From NCBI GenBank assembly GCA_022605955.1, contig JAKCOZ010000005.1, positions 45,746,950-45,810,949 of the forward strand: DNA of 64,000 nucleotides, read 5' to 3'. Positions 58,886 to 64,000 of the stretch are shown in pieces (positions within the stretch are counted from its first letter, which is position 1; each line of letters starts with the position of its first letter). This stretch comes from Rallus limicola. Its lineage: Eukaryota > Chordata > Aves > Gruiformes > Rallidae. A model generated the notes under the pieces. That model ran no database searches, was not told the origin of the DNA, and was given only the letters and a program-made list of their open reading frames with translations. Both the position numbers and the translations under genes were made by a program.

Positions 58886-61800
58886 GCAAGAAAAATGCTT
58901 GATTGATTTTTTCTGAGTCACAGTAATATTCCTGCAGATTTTCAGAATTTTACCCCAAAACTGACTGGAGACAAAGAAAAAATATTTCTCCAATAAAACT
59001 GCACAGTTTTCATGCCACAATTTATTATTTTATTTTGTCAGTATGGCAGATACAATAAATAGAATACCTTAAAAAATGAAATCTTTTCCATTTAAAATAT
59101 GGAAGCCAGTTGGTTTGTTTCTCTTCCAAATCAAAGTTTGCCATTTTAATTTCAAAGGAACTGCTTTGTTTTTCTTTGCTGCTTTTTTTTTTTTGTGATA
59201 GGAAAAAAAAAAGTAGTTTTCTGATCAGCTTTAAATGTCATTTCACCTGAGAGGCTGACAAGCAGGGTCTTCCCCATAAAGGACTCAATGTTGCTAAAGA
59301 GAAAATAAATAAATGAAAGCTTTCCACCTAAACCTAAATCTTTATATCTTGAAAGATTTCTATGTTATTTCATTATTTGTGTCTTCATAAAGGGTTAAGA
59401 GGTATTTCTTACAGTGATTGATACAAAGAGAAGCCAGCAATAATTTGACATGAAACCTCAGACTACACTTAAATTGTTTGATTCTGTAACAGCAAACAAG
59501 AATTTTATTAACATCTTATCCCTTGCTGGCCCCAAGATAGCCTCTTATCAACACAATACAACATAACAACGTCACAAAAGAGATTAGGACAGAAAGGGAT
59601 ATAAAAAATACTATATCATTTGAAATGGCAAGGGACTGAATGTTACAGTACCTTTATGGAGAATCCAATCCTTTTTTTTTTCTTTTTTCTTTTTTTTTTT
59701 AATACTTTAAAAAGTCACAAATCTCTTGCCAAAATTATGCTTTTTCCTTCCCTTTCAAATCCTTTCACATTGCTTGCAATGCAATTCCTCATAGGCTGCC
59801 TTGGAGTAGTAGTGTGTTATTCTAAAGTAGAATTGGAGAAATAATAGGTGAAATGGCCACAATGTTGAAAACATTTATTCCTGAATATATAAAAATTTTC
59901 TGAAAATCATGAAGCCTAAGTTACTTGCTGGGGTGTGGTTGCAATAACTTTTCTGTGACGACCATTTACATGTGAAATTACTCGAGCATTTTCAGCAACA
60001 AATTGTAAAGGTGCAATATGAGCAGTAACATTCACCTGAAAAAGCTCCCACTAAGATGTTATGTGAAACACACATATGCATAGGAATGCTTTACTCACGG
60101 TTAGTGCACAGTATTATAAAGTGGCAATGACTCCTATACTCCAGCATCTTTACCAGAGAACTAAAATGCCACTGCTGCTCCCAGTTAGACTTGGCACAGG
60201 TGTAGGGTTTTTTGGATAAGAAAGTGTCTTTTGACCACCCTATGGAAGTAGATTCAGATTTAGCAGTTATACATTGATTGAAAATTTTTTCTATCACTGG
60301 AGCTTCGAGTATGTTTGTCTCTGCTATTGCTCATGGGCCACCCTACTTTCCCCTCTTCCACTCCACAGAGGTCACCAGCAAAATGCATCTTTGGTTTTAC
60401 TTTCTTTAAGGAAAAGAACATGCTTTTCAGTTGAACTGGGCTGGAAACAAGAGGCAGGAAACATCAACCCCTCTTCTTTTTACTGATGTAGTTTATTTTT
60501 GGTCTTGGTGATTGCTACGTAGCGATGCCTCCTGCTTCACTGCTGGGAAGAGCACACGTGTCCATTGTGGCAGGTTTGAGTCTCAAGGCTCCTACGTACA
60601 ACACATTTTCTCACCACACAACCTTCATTTACTCTACACAGTCCTGTAGGGAAAGTAGATTTGCTTTTTTTCTCCTTTCTTTTTTTCAGATTTAATTAGC
60701 ATGACTATAGATTAGTATTTTAAGCCTGCTAACAAGACACCAATTTTCAGTTTCACAGGAAAACTTAAATCCAGTATAGTCGGAGTCCTGGGGCCTCAGC
60801 TGATGTTTAATAGCATTCTTTTCATGTCCCTTTTGTTAACTGCATCACAGACACCACATGGTAAATCACATGTACATACACAATTGTGTATAACAATTTA
60901 GAGAAAGTACACAGAATTATAAGCTATGTATTCCAGTGTCATAGACTGAAGGGACACTGGCATACCATACCAAAGGGACACTCAGGTCAACTTTCAGGTG
61001 TCTTGGCAGGACAGCTGGACCCTGCTGAGGTCCATGGTGCCATCACCAAATCTATCTGGCTTCACACAAATGCAAGTCCCTTTCAAATTAATTTCATTTT
61101 TATTTCTCTAAAAGCAGCTTTTTGGCCCCACAGAGCACAATAATCTGTCATGTCACTTACCAGCAGCAGTACATAAACTGGAGTGCTAAATTTTCACATT
61201 GAGAAGATGGACAAAATGTGAATGGGAAAAAACAAAAATAACTAATTAATTGCAGCACTTTCTTTCTGTCTCAGCTCTTCAAATTCCTGTTTGAAATGCA
61301 CATTGCTCTTCAAGACAACCCAGTGCCATTCCTTACACAAGCAAAACACACATGAGCTTTCAATCCATTTTCTTGTTTGCCTCCATGAAAGCTTTGTATA
61401 CTTTTTGTGTAAGTTCTGTCTTACAAGTCAACAGAACAAAGGGGTATTTTTAATTTCTGGAATATACTGAAAAAGTTTAGAACCACATATTTTATGGAAT
61501 GTATATGTACTTGATGTCCAACTTCCTATTATTTTTAAATTTTCTTGAAGAACTATTTTTTAAGCTCATGGTTTTAATACTAAATCTCCAGTGAAGGCAT
61601 ATTTTTATGACTGAATGCTAATCCCTCCAGTCAGGTAAGATATTTTCACCACAACAGAGTGAATGGTGATGCCAGAAAACCTAATAGGATTTAAGACACA
61701 TCAGATGCATGAACAGTTGAAGTTGAAACAAATTTTGATCCTCATATATTAAATATATGCCACATACATTTTTGTCCCAGTAGCACAGTTGTAGGTGCTG

Positions 61801-62373
61801 CAGAATTTGTCCGGAAAAAAACAGAAGTGACAATGTGAATGACAGGATAATGATCATTTTTGTCTGAGCAGCAACTACTAAAACAGTTTAGGTTAACTTC
61901 TAAGTTTTTCACACAGGTTAACGAAAACCCTTACCTTCCTCACTCAGTCCATCAAAGCATCACTAATACAATTGTGGGTATGTTAACACCAGGAGGGAAA
62001 CAATGAAGTCAGTTTGAGGCTTCTCAAGCTTAATTTTAAAGGACAATCCTGTAACATCAAGAAATCTGGATAGGAATTTTTGACACAGGACATTTTATCA
62101 AAGTGCAGTGCAGTTTCAGCCTGGTTCCCCTCCAGATTTTACATTCACTTTATTCAGAAATGAAGACTAAGAGTGAAAACAAGGTAAAAAAAGTGATCAG
62201 GAACCTGAAATAGCAGACGTTCACAAGGTTCTGTTTAATACTGAGAGACAATAGTTTATATTATGCAAAATTACGTTGCTTAAGTCAAAACTAGTTTTGC
62301 ATTTTTAGAATTATAAAAAAATCCCAGTGTGAAACCACAGACTTCTGCCTTTTCTTTTTTTGGTTGGTTCTTC

Positions 62374-62393
62374 TTTTTTTTTTTTTTTTTTTT
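62374..62393. repeat. poly-T run (20)
   Basis: Twenty consecutive T in a T-rich context; no retroposon body recognised on the minus strand. Confidence 0.92.
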
Positions 62394-62990
62394 GCTTTCT
62401 TGTAACTTAAAAAATATCCGAGTGATTTAAAACATATTCTGTAAAAACAAGTTTCTCCCGTGCTGAGACCTTGTGTGCCAAGTTTCAGCACACAGCAAAT
62501 TTTTATAGGCTGAGATATTAACCTCTCAAAACAGGAGCATGTAATGGAAACACTGTTAATCCCTTGACTATCGGTGCGTAGTGAGGCATTAACCTACTAG
62601 CTCTCAAAAATGAAAGGGTCTGGTTTCTGACCTCAGTTATAGTGGTCCACATTGAGAGGAACTTCTTTATTTTCAAGCACTTTATATACTCTCAAAAGAA
62701 TGTTTTCTTTTCTAAAACCACTGTTCCTGGGAGTGAAACTCTACAAATACAAAAACTTAGGTTTAAGAACTATAGCATGTCCCCGAAGTTAATTAAAAAG
62801 CTGCAGATAATTGTGATTGTGTAGCAGAGTTTTACAGAATCATACACTCTTCAAAATTATGAACTAGTTGTGTTTGTACACGGTAACTGTCTCATTAGCT
62901 TTGAGATTCTTAATATTACAGGGCAATTCCTACAACCATAGGAAAAATAATTAGTGTTGTCTAATCTGCAACATTTTTCTATGACTTGAT

Positions 62991-63004
62991 TTTTTTTTTT
63001 TTTT
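62991..63004. repeat. poly-T run (about 15)
   Basis: A run of T from about 62990 to 63004. Confidence 0.9.
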
Positions 63005-63787
63005 CTTCTCTAGCTAAATTTTTTCCCATCCCTAATAATTTTCCATTCAAATACAAGATTCCTGCTTTTAAACTGTTTTCAGTCTAGACTCTGATCCCAG
63101 CAGCACAAGAACATTTAAATGTAAGAGGTCTTAAAGGTAAATAACTTCTGGAAACAGTTTAATATGGAATTTTATGTGATTTAAAACTTACTATGGGATT
63201 ATCAACTCAGTGACACTAGGCTGATGAGATCACGGTAGAATGCCTAATGCACGAATAAAGGATAATTAATTTAATAAATGGTAATGTATTTAGCACATAC
63301 AGACAATTACCGACACACTCTAGGGCAAAAGTTGGAATACTTGATATGTATGTCATGGATATGTCACACATGTATTCCTGAACAGGTTATCTCTGTGCTG
63401 CAATCAGGAGGTGTGACTCCAGTACAGACAGTCGTACCTGCTGTCACCTCTCTGCAGCCTGCTCAGGCAACAGGGAAACAAAGACATGACAGCAGAGCCT
63501 TCAACCTCTTAAATAAGAACCTGGTTTCCCCAGCAGTAGCATAGAGCCCACGGTGAAACTCATGCTAACACATGCTGCAGCCAAGTGTAAGCCCCTAAGT
63601 GGAGAAGCTGAATTAGATATAGCATCTTCAGGAATGTGAGGTAAACAAGCCCATTTGCTGTTCATCACCCACCAGAGGAGCCTGTATCCACTGGAGTCCT
63701 CAGAGAAGAAAGATTCCTACCTTCATTCCATGTTTAGAGAAAAGTTAAGTAAACAGATACCCTCATAACTATTATCTTGATAGACTA

Positions 63788-64000
63788 GAGCAGGGTAGGT
63801 TTAGATTAGACATTAGGAAGGAGTTCTTCACTATGAGGGTGGTGAGACACTGGAGCAGGTTGCTCAGAGAGGCAGTGGAGGCCCCATCCCTGGAGACATT
63901 CAAGGTCAGGCTTGATGAAACTGAGCAACCTGATCTAGTTAAGTGTCCCTGCTTACTGCAGGGGTTTGGACGAGAAGGCCTTTAAAGGTCCTTTCCAACC
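63788..64000 (+). mobile_element. CR1 LINE fragment, 3' region, cut by the window edge
   Basis: Begins 5'-truncated near 63788 (gagcagggtaggtttagatt) and shows the CR1 landmarks attaggaaggagttcttcac, ggtggtgagacactggagca, ccccatccctggagacattc and, at the end, aaaggtcctttccaacc. The final ATTCTRTG tail should lie just beyond base 64000. Confidence 0.94.

Larger units (their letters stand above)
58886..63785. other. unique AT-rich intergenic DNA
   Basis: No gene recognised. It holds T-rich runs near 59189, 59671-59700, 62374 and 62991, a cluster of CpG-centred palindromes at about 60514-60600 and a conserved-looking stretch at about 60930-61160. Open frames are 88 codons or fewer. Confidence 0.55.

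Noticed and set aside
1..64000. tRNA, rRNA, snRNA genes, CRISPR arrays and retroviral LTR elements
   Set aside because: Looked for conserved tRNA boxes, U6-type sequence, regularly spaced repeats and paired terminal repeats on both strands; none could be supported by eye.

Overview
This window looks like nuclear DNA from a bird. It is AT-rich, lacks CpG islands and is dominated by non-coding sequence. Its recognisable mobile DNA is almost all CR1 (chicken repeat 1) LINE, mostly 5'-truncated copies, plus one old MIR-type SINE. There are no operons, ribosome binding sites or other prokaryotic signals. A crocodilian or turtle source is less likely but not excluded. I cannot name the species or chromosome.

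Gene content is very low. The only coding sequence I can argue for is at the left edge: two short exons on the + strand (621-685 and 976-1114), joined by a 290-bp GT-AG intron in a matching phase. Together they encode a 67-residue C-terminus ending in TGA at 1112-1114. I do not recognise the protein. If the call is right, the window starts inside the last introns of a gene and everything to the right is its 3' UTR and downstream intergenic DNA. Other open frames are short, or lie in CR1 or in microsatellites.

Layout. 1-1.6 kb: gene tail and possible 3' UTR. 1.6-1.9 kb: CR1 (+). 1.9-9 kb: unique AT-rich DNA with a perfect 42-bp palindrome at 5496-5537. 9.0-9.1 kb: MIR-like SINE. 12.06-12.5 kb: CR1 (+). 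15.66-16.24 kb: CR1 (-). 16.2-24.4 kb: unique DNA with simple repeats and a G-run cluster near 23.0 kb. 24.39-24.48 kb: CR1 3' end (-). 24.5-49.6 kb: a long nearly repeat-free stretch with several blocks that look like conserved non-coding elements, and a long near-identical inverted repeat at 38677-39168. 49.6-58.9 kb: the most dynamic part. Two CR1 fragments in the same orientation, about 99.5% identical over about 800 bp and about 7.85 kb apart, flank two very long homopurine microsatellite tracts (263 and 475 bp). 58.9-63.8 kb: unique DNA with A/T homopolymers. 63.79-64.0 kb: a CR1 (+) that runs off the right edge.

I found no new multi-gene system. The observations most worth checking are the gene tail, the pair of CR1 fragments sharing the same disabling lesions (which argues for DNA-level duplication rather than independent insertion), the three-stage homopurine array, the 73-bp-arm inverted repeat, the 42-bp palindrome and the conserved-element candidates. 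All family assignments are from memory of consensus features; no database search was run.
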